This document shows, piece by piece, positions 44,397 to 54,547 of a stretch of 64,000 nucleotides of DNA. The notes under the pieces are model-generated. The model was not told the origin of the DNA. It saw only the letters and a list, made by a program, of their open reading frames with translations, and searched no databases. Position numbers and translations under genes: made by a program. The first letter of the stretch is position 1. Each line of letters begins with the position of its first letter. This DNA comes from a candidate division KSB1 bacterium (GTDB lineage: Bacteria; Zhuqueibacterota; Zhuqueibacteria; Thermofontimicrobiales; Thermofontimicrobiaceae), in the NCBI GenBank assembly GCA_034506395.1, contig JAPDPQ010000010.1, forward strand, positions 1-64,000, in the 5' to 3' direction.

Positions 44397-45719
44397 ATGC
44401 TTGTTTTTTTCCTTCTGGTCATTGTCATCCTTTCAATAATATTTGCCACAACCAAATTCAAATTGCATCCATTTCTCACCCTATTGCTGGCGGGAATCAT
44501 AATGGGGTGGCTGGCTGGTTTGAATACCAATGATCTTCTTGCCAAATTGACCGAAGGATTTGGCAGCACGCTCAAGAGTATCGGCATCGTGATCGCCTGC
44601 GGAACAGTGATCGGCACTTTCCTCGAAAAGAGCGGCGGTGCGGGAGCAATGGCATCGAGCGTGCTGAAACTGGTTGGCGCGAAACGCTCGCCGCTGGCAA
44701 TGTCCATCACGGGATACATTGTCTCCATCCCGGTGTTTTGTGATTCGGGATTTGTGATTTTATCGGCATTGAATCGGGCGCTCAGCAAAAAAACTGGCAT
44801 CTCGCTGACGGTTCTGGCAGTCGCTTTGGCCACAGGACTTTATTCGACCCATGTCTTTGTGCCGCCAACACCTGGTCCCCTCGCTGCGGCGGCAACCATT
44901 GGAGCGGATATCGGCCTTGTTATTTTGCTTGGTCTGGTTGTTTCCATCCCTACGGCGGGCGTCGGATTGCTCTGGGCAAATTTTTACAGTAGGCGGTTTA
45001 AAATCACTCCCAAAGATATGTCCGATGCTGTTGAGCAAGAAAAACAGACGCCAGCCGCTCTGTTCTCGTTTGCCCCACTCATCGTACCCATCGTTTTGAT
45101 TGCCCTCAAATCCATCGCCGATTCTCCCTCAGCCCCATTTGGCGATGGATTTCTCAAAGATCTCTTCGGTTTCATAGGGCATCCTGTCATGGCGCTGATC
45201 ATCGGTGTTTTTCTTGCCTTTGGTTTGAAACGGGAGATATCCACTGAATCTTATTTGGACTGGGTTTCTATCGGATTGAAGAATGCAGGGGCGATTATTT
45301 TGATTACGGGTGCAGGTGGAGCATTTGGCAATGTGCTTCGAGCCACAGGTATCGGGGATTCGTTGGGGCAAGCCATGTCCGAGTGGCAGATCGGTATTTT
45401 TCTGCCGTTCATCATCGCTGCGGTTCTGAAATCGGCCCAGGGATCGTCGACAGTTGCCCTCATTACCACGGCAGCGCTGGTCTCACCGCTTTTGGATCCA
45501 ATGGGATTCACATCTCCGTTGGCAAAAACCCTGGTGGTGCTGGCAATCGGCGCTGGTTCAATGACCGTTTCGCATGTGAACGATAGTTATTTTTGGGTCG
45601 TGTCCCAATTTTCGGAAATGGATACAGCGACTGCATTACGGACTCATACAATGGCAACTTTGTTCCAGGGCATTGTGGGAATTGTTGTGATTGCCATATT
45701 AGGTTGGATTTTTGTTTAG
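44397..45719 (+). CDS. GntP-family gluconate/hexonate permease
   Basis: 440 residues from the ATG at 44397 (AGGAG nine bases upstream). The frame extends upstream but lacks a site there. About 12-14 helices. TFLEKSGGAGAMASSVLK, SIPVFCDSGFVILSALNRAL, LYSTHVFVPPTPGPLAAA and MTVSHVNDSYFWVVSQFSEM are GntP family signatures. Proton-coupled uptake of gluconate or related aldonates (idonate, fructuronate). This agrees with the IdnO-like dehydrogenase and the aldolase in the same locus. Confidence 0.93.
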   Translation: MLVFFLLVIVILSIIFATTKFKLHPFLTLLLAGIIMGWLAGLNTNDLLAKLTEGFGSTLKSIGIVIACGTVIGTFLEKSGGAGAMASSVLKLVGAKRSPLAMSITGYIVSIPVFCDSGFVILSALNRALSKKTGISLTVLAVALATGLYSTHVFVPPTPGPLAAAATIGADIGLVILLGLVVSIPTAGVGLLWANFYSRRFKITPKDMSDAVEQEKQTPAALFSFAPLIVPIVLIALKSIADSPSAPFGDGFLKDLFGFIGHPVMALIIGVFLAFGLKREISTESYLDWVSIGLKNAGAIILITGAGGAFGNVLRATGIGDSLGQAMSEWQIGIFLPFIIAAVLKSAQGSSTVALITTAALVSPLLDPMGFTSPLAKTLVVLAIGAGSMTVSHVNDSYFWVVSQFSEMDTATALRTHTMATLFQGIVGIVVIAILGWIFV

Positions 45720-45796
45720 ATAAAACTGTGTGAAAAGATTGATGCCCATGGAAAAAGTGTTTGATCGAAAATTTGATGCATGCTAAAAATTATTCT

Positions 45797-45878
45797 CCAA
45801 CGGATAGAAACAGCCCAACGGATATTTTTTAGGCTTTTATCCATTGGCTTCATCTATTCTTTTGGCAAAAATAGAAAA
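45797..45878. repeat. CCAACGGAT dispersed repeat, copy 1
   Basis: CCAACGGAT twice, then TTTATCCATTGGCTTCATCT and TTTGGCAAAAATAGA. It matches the copy at 56585-56670 with substitutions. The arms can pair (CCAACGGAT with ATCCATTGG). Confidence 0.7.
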
Positions 45879-45952
45879 CAGAATTGAAACAGACATGGAC
45901 AAAATCAAACTATCATTTACCTGAATCAAAATTTTAGTTAAAAGGAATCATA

Positions 45953-46690
45953 ATGGACATCTTCATTTTCAAAACTAAAAACGAGTTGGGCAAAAAAGCT
46001 GCCAGCGATGGGGCCGAATTCATTCGCCAGGCAATCGCAGAACGAGGAAGTGCCAATATCATTCTGGCCACAGGCGCATCCCAATTCGAGATGCTGGCCG
46101 CATTGGTGAAAGAGAATGTGGATTGGTCTCATGTCACAGGCTTTCATCTCGACGAATACATCGGCATGCCAGAGACCCATCCCGCTTCATTCCGAAAATA
46201 TTTGAAAGAGCGATTTGTTGAGCAAGTCCCGATCAAAGCGTTTCATTTTATCAACGGCGAGAACGATGCAATAGAAGAATGCAAACGGGTGGGAGCAATC
46301 ATTCGAGCACATCCCGTTGATGTGGCGTTCATTGGGATCGGCGAGAACGGGCATTTAGCGTTCAACGATCCGCCCGCTGATTTCGAAACAGAAGAACCCT
46401 ACATCATCGTCAAGTTAGATGACGCCTGCCGACGTCAACAACTTGGCGAAGGCTGGTTCAAAACTTTTGCTGACGTACCCGATCGAGCGATCAGCATGTC
46501 GATTCGCCAGATCATGAAATCACGGGCAATCATCTGCACGGTACCCGACGCCCGCAAAGCTGAGGCGGTCAAAAAAGCGGTTGAAGGATCGGTATCGCCA
46601 TTGGTGCCTGCTTCGATCTTGCAGCAACATCCGAACGCAAAGCTTTACCTGGACGAAAATTCAGCAGCGCTTCTAACAGCGAAGCGTTAG
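45953..46690 (+). CDS. nagB: Glucosamine-6-phosphate deaminase
   Basis: 245 residues, the usual NagB length. Family motifs: [24 protein letters not shown] (catalytic Asp/Glu region), [16 protein letters not shown] with the ring-opening His, and [11 protein letters not shown]. It converts glucosamine-6-phosphate to fructose-6-phosphate and ammonia. No NagA or GlcNAc kinase gene is in the window. Presence in this locus suggests that the target glycan contains an amino sugar, or that the enzyme acts on a related amino-sugar phosphate. Confidence 0.92.
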   Translation: MDIFIFKTKNELGKKAASDGAEFIRQAIAERGSANIILATGASQFEMLAALVKENVDWSHVTGFHLDEYIGMPETHPASFRKYLKERFVEQVPIKAFHFINGENDAIEECKRVGAIIRAHPVDVAFIGIGENGHLAFNDPPADFETEEPYIIVKLDDACRRQQLGEGWFKTFADVPDRAISMSIRQIMKSRAIICTVPDARKAEAVKKAVEGSVSPLVPASILQQHPNAKLYLDENSAALLTAKR

Positions 46691-46775
46691 AATCTTTGCC
46701 ATGATCTTGGCCCTTTCTTAGCTTGAAATCGAAATTTTCGGATATATTTAAAGCAGGTTGAGTTTAACTGATTAG

Positions 46776-47004
46776 CAGACGGTTCGGCAACTGTGGCTAA
46801 GAATTGAACAACAGAATATCCCTGCCGAGTGGATGAAACGAGGATACATCTCACGCCAGCAGACGATCCCGCCGCATCTGATGTGATCGATGACGCAGTG
46901 GATGAAATTATCGAAACCGTGCTGAGTAACCAAGGCCAGGTTGTATTTGTCGATAACGGCAGTCTGGCTATGCACCAGCGGATTGGGCTGATTCTACGAT
47001 ATTG
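46776..47004 (+). pseudogene. Decayed 3' end of a BaeRF-like (release-factor fold) gene
   Basis: In one frame QTVRQLWLRIEQQNIP, and after a shift VDETRIHLTPADDP ... IDDAVDEIIETVLSNQGQVV, FVDNGSLAMHQRIGLILRY and a stop at 47002-47004. The acidic helix followed by GQVVFV...AxIxRY ending recalls the C-terminus of bacterial release-factor-like proteins (BaeRF families), which end in GGxV.V...LAAIxRY. In-frame stops upstream and a frameshift show it is non-functional. Family naming is tentative. Confidence 0.4.
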
Positions 47005-47110
47005 ATCAAAAAAGGTCTGTGTTTAATAATCTGAAACCGATGCTTGATGTACTGGAATAAGTCACGGCGCTGAATGCGAGAAGCGAAATCAAATCGATTA
47101 GAAAATCAAA

Positions 47111-48880
47111 ATGGAACAGATACTGGTTTTTATCACTCTTGGTACAATTCTGATCTTATTTGTCTGGGGCAAGATTCGCTATGACCTGGTCTCGATGCTT
47201 GCCCTCGTGTTTCTGGTTATTTGCGGGGTTGTTCCCGCCAGTGAAGCGTTTGCCGGGTTCGGACATCCAGCGGTCATTACGGTCGCTGCGGTATTGATTA
47301 TCAGCCAGGCATTACAAAATTCAGGCCTTGTCGATGTGATCGCCCGCCTATTGGAAAAGCTCGGCAGTAATTTCATCTTGCAGCTCATGGTCCTTTGTTC
47401 TGTCGTTGCCATTGCCTCTTCTTTCATGAATAATATCGGCGCCCTTGCCATTTTAATGCCAGTAGCGATTCATTTGGCGAGAAAGAATGGCTATCCTCCT
47501 TCTTATATTTTAATGCCAATTGCCTTTGCCTCGCTGTTGGGAGGAATAACGACCCTGATTGGTACCCCTCCGAATATTATTGCTGCCGCTTTCAGAGCCG
47601 ATGTTTCGGGTGAACCATTCGGCATGTTTGATTTTACCCCAGTGGGTTTTTTTGTGGTGGTGATAGGAATCCTCTATATCACACTGCTTGGTTGGAGATT
47701 GTTACCGACCCGTGAGCCTCAAGGTTCGGCTGAGGAACTGTTTCAAATTCAAAATTACCTCACGGAAGTCCAGGTCACCAAAGAATCAAAACTGCAAGGG
47801 ATGAGAGTGGCAGATTTGCGCCAAAAAACCGAAACCGATATTTTGATTTTGAGCCTGGTGCGCAACGGGACCCATCTCTATGCGCCTGCCCCAGAGATGG
47901 AGCTCAAAATTGATGATATTTTGCTCATTGAGGCTGAAGCGAATGATTTGAAAAAGTTCATTGACAAGACGAAGGTGAAACTGGTCGGCAGCGGGAGATC
48001 TCATGAACAGGGGCAAGGGACGGATGATATTGTGATACAGGAAGCTATTGTTCAGCAGAATTCGCCGCTCATTGGAGAGACCGCAGTTAGCCTGCGGATG
48101 CGATCCAGATTTAGTATCAATCTTCTGGCCATTGCTCGCCAGGATCAACAACTTCATCAGCGCATCGATCATGTCCCATTCAAGGCGGGGGACGTCTTGC
48201 TGTTGCAGGGACGACGGCTTAATATCCATGACGCTATCGCCAGCATGCACTGCCTTCCCTTAGCGCAGCGCGGATTGACGATCGGCAAGCCACGGCGCAC
48301 CGTTTTTGCCCTTGGCATCTTTGTCACCGCAATTATCATGGTCATTGCAGATCTAATTCCAGCTCAGATTGCTTTCTCACTCGCAGCAGTATTGATGGTC
48401 CTCTCGGGCAATCTTCATCTCAATGAACTATACGATAGCATCGACTGGCCAGTGATTGTTTTATTGGGTGCGATGATACCGATCGGCGTGGCATTCGAAA
48501 CGAGCGGTGGTGCCAATCTCATCACCCATCGGATCGTGGAATTGGGGAATCATCTTCCCATTTGGGCTTTGCTTGGTATTCTGATGACGGTCACCATTTT
48601 GATTTCAAGTTTAATCAATAATGCTGCAACCGTGGTACTTATGGCGCCCATCGGTATCAACATTGCCCGGGAATTAAAAGTCTCAGCCGATCCATTTTTG
48701 ATGGCCGTGGCGATTGCCGCTTCGTGCGCATTTCTAACCCCAATTGGACATCAGTGCAATACGCTAGTCATGGGACCGGGAGGATACAAATTTAGCGATT
48801 ACTGGCGCATGGGGTTGCCGCTGGAAATCATCATTATTGCGATCAGCATCCCATTGATTTTGATTTTCTGGCCAGCTTAG
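47111..48880 (+). CDS. SLC13/DASS-type permease with two RCK_C (TrkA_C) domains
   Basis: 589 residues. Two membrane halves flank a cytosolic insert. SFMNNIGALAILMPVAI and TTLIGTPPNIIAAAF lie in the first half, and LINNAATVVLMAPIGINIA with TPIGHQCNTLVMGPGGY in the second, typical of the DASS/ArsB-NhaD superfamily with SNT-like NN motifs. The insert (about residues 210-375) holds two RCK_C domains (LRQKTETDILILSLVRNGTH ... ; LRMRSRFSINLLAIARQDQQ). Likely sulfate, dicarboxylate or other anion transport gated by a ligand. In a locus with sulfatases, sulfate handling is plausible but unproven. Confidence 0.88.
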   Translation: MEQILVFITLGTILILFVWGKIRYDLVSMLALVFLVICGVVPASEAFAGFGHPAVITVAAVLIISQALQNSGLVDVIARLLEKLGSNFILQLMVLCSVVAIASSFMNNIGALAILMPVAIHLARKNGYPPSYILMPIAFASLLGGITTLIGTPPNIIAAAFRADVSGEPFGMFDFTPVGFFVVVIGILYITLLGWRLLPTREPQGSAEELFQIQNYLTEVQVTKESKLQGMRVADLRQKTETDILILSLVRNGTHLYAPAPEMELKIDDILLIEAEANDLKKFIDKTKVKLVGSGRSHEQGQGTDDIVIQEAIVQQNSPLIGETAVSLRMRSRFSINLLAIARQDQQLHQRIDHVPFKAGDVLLLQGRRLNIHDAIASMHCLPLAQRGLTIGKPRRTVFALGIFVTAIIMVIADLIPAQIAFSLAAVLMVLSGNLHLNELYDSIDWPVIVLLGAMIPIGVAFETSGGANLITHRIVELGNHLPIWALLGILMTVTILISSLINNAATVVLMAPIGINIARELKVSADPFLMAVAIAASCAFLTPIGHQCNTLVMGPGGYKFSDYWRMGLPLEIIIIAISIPLILIFWPA

Positions 48881-48935
48881 GCATGACTGTTTTTGATCAC
48901 AAAATTTTAAAAAGCTAGAAGGACACTGGAATCTT

Positions 48936-51653
48936 ATGGCAAAAACGAATAAGATCATCAACGACAATCGATCTCAAGCCTGGCACGCCATGCCGATCGA
49001 AGAAGTTCTCTCACGACTCAATTCATCGGAGAATGGTCTTTCGCATGACGAAGTGAATCGACGGCTCGAGCAATTTGGCTTTAACACGCTGCCAGTTCAG
49101 GAACCGCCCGGGCTGCTGAAAGTCTTTCTGCTGCAATTTCTCCATCCGCTCATTTACATTTTGCTGGCGGCAGCAGTCGCCTCGCTGGTCATTGGAGAAG
49201 TGGTCGATGCCGCATTCATTATGATCGTCATTCTTTTGAACTCTTCGCTGGGAGCATATCAGGAATGGAATGCTGAAAGAAGCGCTGCGGCCCTGCAAAA
49301 ACTCATTAATGTCAAGGTGAGGGTGAAGCGCGACGGCAAGGAGCTGGAAATAAGCTCCAAGGAATTGGTGCCAGGCGATGTTGTATTGCTCGAATCCGGC
49401 AACAAAATCGCTGCGGATCTACGTTTGATATCCGCTGCTGGCCTGACGGTTGACGAATCCTTTTTAACTGGCGAATCAATTGCTGCCGAGAAAAAGGCTG
49501 GCAAAATTGCCGCCGATCATGGCGTTAGTGAGCGAAGCAATATGTGTTTTGCTGGTGCTTCGGTTTTATCAGGACGCGGCATGGCCATCGTCGTGGCTAC
49601 TGGGCTGCATACCCAGGTGGGTGAGATCGCCCAAAATGTCAGCCTGGCTGAAGCCACAAAACCGCCACTGATCATTCGCATGGAAAAGTTTACCAAACAG
49701 ATCAGCTATCTCGTGATCAGCATCGCCGCCGTGCTGGCTGGCTTGCTGATTTATAAGCAGTATGCCGTGCATGACGTTTTCTTTTTTGTCGTGGCGCTGG
49801 CGGTATCGGCAATTCCAGAAGGACTGCCGGTCGCGCTCACCGTGGCATTATCCATTGCAACTTCTCGCATGTCCAAACGCCATGTGATCGTGCGCAGGCT
49901 CAGTGCGGTGGAGAGCCTGGGGAGCTGCACCGTGATCGCCAGTGATAAAACTGGCACGCTCACCGTAAACCAACAGACCGTACGCCAGGTGGAGTTGCCC
50001 GATGGCCCGGTTTTTTCAGTTAGCGGGGAGGGCTATAATGGCGTTGGTGTAGTTGAACCTGCCAATGAGCTGGCCAAATCTGCTGAGGCAATGCGACGCC
50101 TACATCAACTGGTTGAGGTGTCTATCCTCGCCAATGAGGGTCATTTGGAACAACAGGATGGGGAGTGGCGACATCATGGTGACGCCATGGACGTGGCATT
50201 ACTGGCATTGGGCTACAAAGTCCAACAAAATCCTACAGACGTCCGTCAATCGATAAGACAGGTTGGTGCGATCCCCTACGAATCGGAGCGAAAATTTTCT
50301 GCGGCATTTTACCAGAAAAATGGCACGGTCTTCATCGGCGTCAAAGGGGCTGTTGAGACGTTGCTGAACCTGGCGACGACGATGAACGTGTCGGAAGGAA
50401 TGGCTCCCATTGCTCGTGAGCAGATTCAGCATCAAGAAAGTAGGCTGGCAGCCGAGGGATATCGGGTGCTGGCCGTTGCCACCGCTGAGCTTCATAATTT
50501 TGTCCCCAAAGAAGACTACGATCTGAATGACATCCCCAAGCTGAATTTGCTGGGATTGGTCGCTTTCATCGATCCATTAAGGCCGGAGGTGATTGAAGCG
50601 GTTGACAAGAGCCATGCCGCCGGCATTGATGTTTTGATGATTACCGGCGATCATCCAGCTACGGCAGCCAGCATTGGCAAAAAGCTTCACATCATCAGCT
50701 CAGATCATGAGGTGGTCACGGGCGCTCAATTGGATGAAGCCTGGACAAAGGGCGAGGCAGAGTTTGATCGGCTGGTCTATTCGGCCCGGGTGTTTGCCCG
50801 CGTATCGCCGGTACAAAAGAAAAATATTGTGGATTCGCTCCGGCGCAAAGGCGAATTCGTTGCCGTGACCGGCGATGGCGTCAACGATGCGCCGGCCATG
50901 CGCAGTGCCAATATTGGCGTGGCCATGGGTTCTGGTACCGATGTGGCCAGAGAAACCAGCTCAATGATCATTACTGATGATAATTTCTCATCCATTGTGG
51001 CTGGCGTCGAAGAAGGCCGGTTTGCTTATGATAACGTGAGAAAGGTAATTCTGCTACTCATCTCTACAGGCGCCGCAGAAGTGATTTTCTTTCTCCTTGC
51101 CATTATTTTCAATCTGCCGCTGCCGTTGCTGGCCGTGCAAATCCTGTGGCTCAATTTAGTGACCAACGGCATTCAGGACGTTGCGCTGGCGTTTGAGGGC
51201 GGTGAGCCTGAGGCCATGAAGCGCAAGCCCCGAAAACCCACTGAAAAAATATTTAATCCCCTAATGGTCCAGCAGATTGCAATTTCAGGGCTAACAATTG
51301 GACTGATCGTTTTTGGGTTTTGGTTTTATCTGATCAACTACCTTAACATGGAAGAAACGGCGGCAAGGAATCTCGTTTTACTGCTCATGGTCTTTATGCA
51401 AAACGTCCACGTTTTCAACTGTCGTTCAGAACATGCTTCGGCGTTCAGGGTGCCACTGAAGAGAAATGTGATGCTAATTTTCGGTGTGCTTTTGGCGGCT
51501 GGGTTTCATATTTTGTCCATGCATTTGACTTTTATGCAGCAGATATTGCGCGTCCAACCCATCCCTTTGTTGGATATGCTAAGAATTTTCGCCCTGGCGT
51601 TGCCGGTGCTGCTCATGATGGAGATTTATAAATCGATCAAATTTTCCCGCTGA
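48936..51653 (+). CDS. P2-type cation-transporting ATPase (Ca2+-ATPase-like)
   Basis: 905 residues. An N-terminal cation-ATPase domain (VLSRLNSSENGLSHDEVNRR) comes first. TGES at 178-181 is the actuator motif. IPEGLP at 293-298 is the ion-site helix of Ca2+/SERCA-like pumps. The phosphorylated Asp337 lies in SDKTGTLT, and GDGVND is at 646-651 in the hinge. The C-terminal six helices include NLVTNGIQDVALAFEGGEPE. It exports Ca2+ or a similar divalent cation using ATP. It follows the SLC13-type gene by 55 bp and probably shares its transcript. Confidence 0.93.
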   Translation: MAKTNKIINDNRSQAWHAMPIEEVLSRLNSSENGLSHDEVNRRLEQFGFNTLPVQEPPGLLKVFLLQFLHPLIYILLAAAVASLVIGEVVDAAFIMIVILLNSSLGAYQEWNAERSAAALQKLINVKVRVKRDGKELEISSKELVPGDVVLLESGNKIAADLRLISAAGLTVDESFLTGESIAAEKKAGKIAADHGVSERSNMCFAGASVLSGRGMAIVVATGLHTQVGEIAQNVSLAEATKPPLIIRMEKFTKQISYLVISIAAVLAGLLIYKQYAVHDVFFFVVALAVSAIPEGLPVALTVALSIATSRMSKRHVIVRRLSAVESLGSCTVIASDKTGTLTVNQQTVRQVELPDGPVFSVSGEGYNGVGVVEPANELAKSAEAMRRLHQLVEVSILANEGHLEQQDGEWRHHGDAMDVALLALGYKVQQNPTDVRQSIRQVGAIPYESERKFSAAFYQKNGTVFIGVKGAVETLLNLATTMNVSEGMAPIAREQIQHQESRLAAEGYRVLAVATAELHNFVPKEDYDLNDIPKLNLLGLVAFIDPLRPEVIEAVDKSHAAGIDVLMITGDHPATAASIGKKLHIISSDHEVVTGAQLDEAWTKGEAEFDRLVYSARVFARVSPVQKKNIVDSLRRKGEFVAVTGDGVNDAPAMRSANIGVAMGSGTDVARETSSMIITDDNFSSIVAGVEEGRFAYDNVRKVILLLISTGAAEVIFFLLAIIFNLPLPLLAVQILWLNLVTNGIQDVALAFEGGEPEAMKRKPRKPTEKIFNPLMVQQIAISGLTIGLIVFGFWFYLINYLNMEETAARNLVLLLMVFMQNVHVFNCRSEHASAFRVPLKRNVMLIFGVLLAAGFHILSMHLTFMQQILRVQPIPLLDMLRIFALALPVLLMMEIYKSIKFSR

Positions 51654-51696
51654 CCTGGACAAATCAAATAGTTTTAAATTAACTTTAACTCTTCGA

Positions 51697-52767
51697 ATGA
51701 GCGCTATGGTTACAAGAGAACGTCACTTTCGAATCCGCAATTTTGATGCGGGAAATAATTTGGAAATTTTTCTCGTAGCAGCAGTCGCTTCAATTTTGAT
51801 CATTCGGCTCTATCTTGAATTGACCAATTATCCAAAGCTCGGCGGAGAGAGCCTGCACATCGCTCACATGCTCTGGGGTGGCCTGCTGATGCTTGTGGCA
51901 ATCATTATTTTGCTTTCCTACTTGAGTAAAGCTTGGCAGCTTTGGGCTGCAATTATCGGCGGAATTGGTTTTGGCACCTTTATCGACGAAGTGGGTAAAT
52001 TTGTGACCCATGACAATGATTATTTTTATAAACCCGCTGTGGCACTGATGTACATCACTTTTATTCTGATTGTCCTTGGCATCAGAGCAATTCATAAAAA
52101 GCGCGAATATTCGCAGCAAGAATATATCATGAACGCGCTAAGAGAAATGGAAGAGCTGGTCCTGCATGGCCTCGATGAAAGGGAAAAACTTCGCATCCAA
52201 TCGTACCTCAAAAAATGTCAGACAAACGAGCCATTAGTTAGCGCCCTGAAAAATTTGCTGAATGAAATTGCTGTTGTTCCTGAAAAGCCACAGGGCTTCA
52301 TCTTGCGGCTAAAACAATCAGCGAGAAGCTATTATTATAAAATCGTCCAATTTCCAATTTTCCCAGCAGCCATTATCACGTTCTTCCTCGTTGATCTCGC
52401 CATCAAACTAGGCTATATTCTTGTCCTTATCTTTTTTAAGGGATTTGGGATTCAACAAATAATAAACATCGGCATCTTCTATCAGCTTGCCCAAAGGTTG
52501 GATCATCTCACGTTCGTTGAATGGGCAGAATTCGCGTCCTCTTTGCTTTCTGCTGTTTTTGTGCTATTAGGAGCTATCAACATCTATCGCTCCCGATTAA
52601 CCGCTTACAAGATGTTTGAGCGGTCAATTCTTGTTTCAATCTTTTTAACCCAAGTGTTCATGTTCTATCAACAGCAATTTGCAGCACTCGTTGGGTTGAC
52701 TTTAAATCTTTTGATCTGGATGGCGCTGCGATATATGATTCATAAAGAAGCTTTGGTAATGCATTAA
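51697..52767 (+). CDS. Polytopic membrane protein of unknown function
   Basis: 356 residues with about seven or eight hydrophobic segments. Four are near the N-terminus (including GGIGFGTFIDEVGKFVTHDN, where a conserved acidic pair lies at a membrane edge). A charged helical linker follows (EMEELVLHGLDEREKLRIQS), then three or four more near the C-terminus. No family is recognised. It is 43 bp after the P-type ATPase gene on the same strand, so a role in the same ion homeostasis operon is likely. Confidence 0.75.
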   Translation: MSAMVTRERHFRIRNFDAGNNLEIFLVAAVASILIIRLYLELTNYPKLGGESLHIAHMLWGGLLMLVAIIILLSYLSKAWQLWAAIIGGIGFGTFIDEVGKFVTHDNDYFYKPAVALMYITFILIVLGIRAIHKKREYSQQEYIMNALREMEELVLHGLDEREKLRIQSYLKKCQTNEPLVSALKNLLNEIAVVPEKPQGFILRLKQSARSYYYKIVQFPIFPAAIITFFLVDLAIKLGYILVLIFFKGFGIQQIINIGIFYQLAQRLDHLTFVEWAEFASSLLSAVFVLLGAINIYRSRLTAYKMFERSILVSIFLTQVFMFYQQQFAALVGLTLNLLIWMALRYMIHKEALVMH

Positions 52768-53072
52768 ATTTGACTCATTCGAAATTCAATGATCAAGATG
52801 TAATGAAAAAGGTCGCTACTCGACGAATTGATAGTCGCTAGAAAGCTAAAAAAATCGTCTTGATCAGAGCTTTCTAAAGAAGCTACTCATAGCTTGTTAC
52901 AATCAAGAAAACCGATTTTAGCTGATTTTTAGATTACGAAAAACGAGATTCGGAATTCAAAATGGAACACATTTGGATTCATTGATTCGCTTTTTTTAAG
53001 TTGTGTATCAAGAACAATCCTTCCAACACTGATTCAAAGCTTTAGACTCACAGAACTAACGGAGCTGATCAA
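52768..53072. other. Intergenic region, nothing recognised
   Basis: 305 bp, AT-rich, between the ion-transport genes and the esterase gene. No ORF or strong hairpin is supported. Confidence 0.35.
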
Positions 53073-54254
53073 ATGCATTTCATCAAAATTGGTGTCTTTT
53101 TCCTTTTTGTTGTCACTGCTTGTTATTCTCAAGAGAAAAACCTCACCATACAACTTCGCCAGGGCAACTTTCTCACTGAACAGCAGGCGAAGGAGGAATT
53201 GGCGACCATCGCCCGCAGCTATTCTAATGTGACCGAATGGCAAGCTCGCGCCGCCACCATTCGGGAGGGAATACTTCGGGGCATGGAGCTCTGGCCTTTG
53301 CCTGAAAAATGCCCTCTTCGTCCGATTATCCACAGCAAAAGAAAGTACAACGGCTACACCGTGGAAAACGTGGCGTTCGAAAGTCTGCCGGGATTTTTTG
53401 TGACAGGAAATCTGTATCGACCCACCAAAGGGAAAAAGCCGTATGCGGGGATCCTCTGTCCGCATGGCCATTTTAAAGAACCCAATGGCGGCGGTAGGTT
53501 TCGGCCCGACATGCAATACCGCTGCGCAACATTAGCCCGAATGGGTGCTGTGGTTTTCGCCTACGATATGATCGGATGGGGCGAATCGACTCAATTTGAT
53601 GATTATAAGTTTCCTGACTCGCACAAGAATTTCAAAAAAGCGGCTAAGCTGCAAACCTGGAATAGCATTCGAGCTGTTGATTTTCTCGTCTCACTGAAAG
53701 ATGTCGATCCCCATCGCATCGGTGTCACTGGTGCTTCAGGCGGGGGAACTCAAACCATTTTATTGACAGCAGTCGATGATCGGATCACTGCCTCGGTCCC
53801 CGTCGTGATGGTTTCCGCCCATTTCTTCGGCGGCTGCATTTGTGAAAGTGGCATGCCGATCCACCAGAGCGAAAATCACCTCACCAACAATTGCGAGATC
53901 GCTGCGCTGGCAGCCCCTCGTCCCCAATTGATCATTTCGTGTGGAAAAGATTGGACCAAAAATACCCCGGAGGTGGAATTCCCATACATTCAAAATGTCT
54001 ATCGCTTATTTGGTGCTGAGGATAAAGTCGAGAATCTGCATTTGCCAGATGAGGGGCATGATTACGGTTATTCCAAACGGGTTGGGATGTATCAATTTTT
54101 TGCCCGGCATTTCAGCCTTTCGTTGGAAGAGATCCAGTCTTCGGATGGCAGGGTCGACGAGAGCTTTGTCGTCATCGAACCAAAAGAGAAGCTGCTGGTT
54201 TTCGATGCCACGCATCCCAGGCCGAAATATGCGGTGAAGTCGATTCAATGGTGA
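53073..54254 (+). CDS. Secreted acetyl-xylan-esterase-like alpha/beta hydrolase
   Basis: 393 residues with a signal peptide (1-19; TACYSQ, which could also be a lipobox near Cys17). Nucleophile Ser222 in GASGGG, acid candidate Asp in SCGKDWT, His329 in EGHDYG: a full triad. [13 protein letters not shown] near residue 133 forms the oxyanion region. It resembles AXE1/dienelactone-hydrolase-like esterases found in glycan loci. The probable role is deacetylation or de-esterification of the polysaccharide. A half repeat and then a propeller gene follow. Confidence 0.82.
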   Translation: MHFIKIGVFFLFVVTACYSQEKNLTIQLRQGNFLTEQQAKEELATIARSYSNVTEWQARAATIREGILRGMELWPLPEKCPLRPIIHSKRKYNGYTVENVAFESLPGFFVTGNLYRPTKGKKPYAGILCPHGHFKEPNGGGRFRPDMQYRCATLARMGAVVFAYDMIGWGESTQFDDYKFPDSHKNFKKAAKLQTWNSIRAVDFLVSLKDVDPHRIGVTGASGGGTQTILLTAVDDRITASVPVVMVSAHFFGGCICESGMPIHQSENHLTNNCEIAALAAPRPQLIISCGKDWTKNTPEVEFPYIQNVYRLFGAEDKVENLHLPDEGHDYGYSKRVGMYQFFARHFSLSLEEIQSSDGRVDESFVVIEPKEKLLVFDATHPRPKYAVKSIQW

Positions 54255-54408
54255 TGAAACCGTCTGAGTTGTATGGACACAGCAATAGAACTGCCGCTGA
54301 AAGTCTTTTCAGGCTTCCGTCAAGTGGAGGATTCAGGCATTCCGACGATAATAATGAGAATTGCTTGCACATGCCTGGTACTCAGGCTTCGGCTAAATAC
54401 ATTATTCA

Positions 54409-54435
54409 GTCATTCCGAGCGAAGCGAGGAATCTC
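54409..54435. repeat. Half copy of the GTCATTCCGAGCG repeat
   Basis: GTCATTCCGAGCGAAGCGAG and GAATCTC, one arm only, in the gap 54255-54547. Confidence 0.7.
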
Positions 54436-54547
54436 ATAGATTTCGATATAATGGATCCTGTAATCGCTTCGCTTCTTGAATTAACTTATTTCTCACGATT
54501 CTGAAGATCGCTAAATTTATTCACCTTGGGGAAGAGGAGCATAAATC

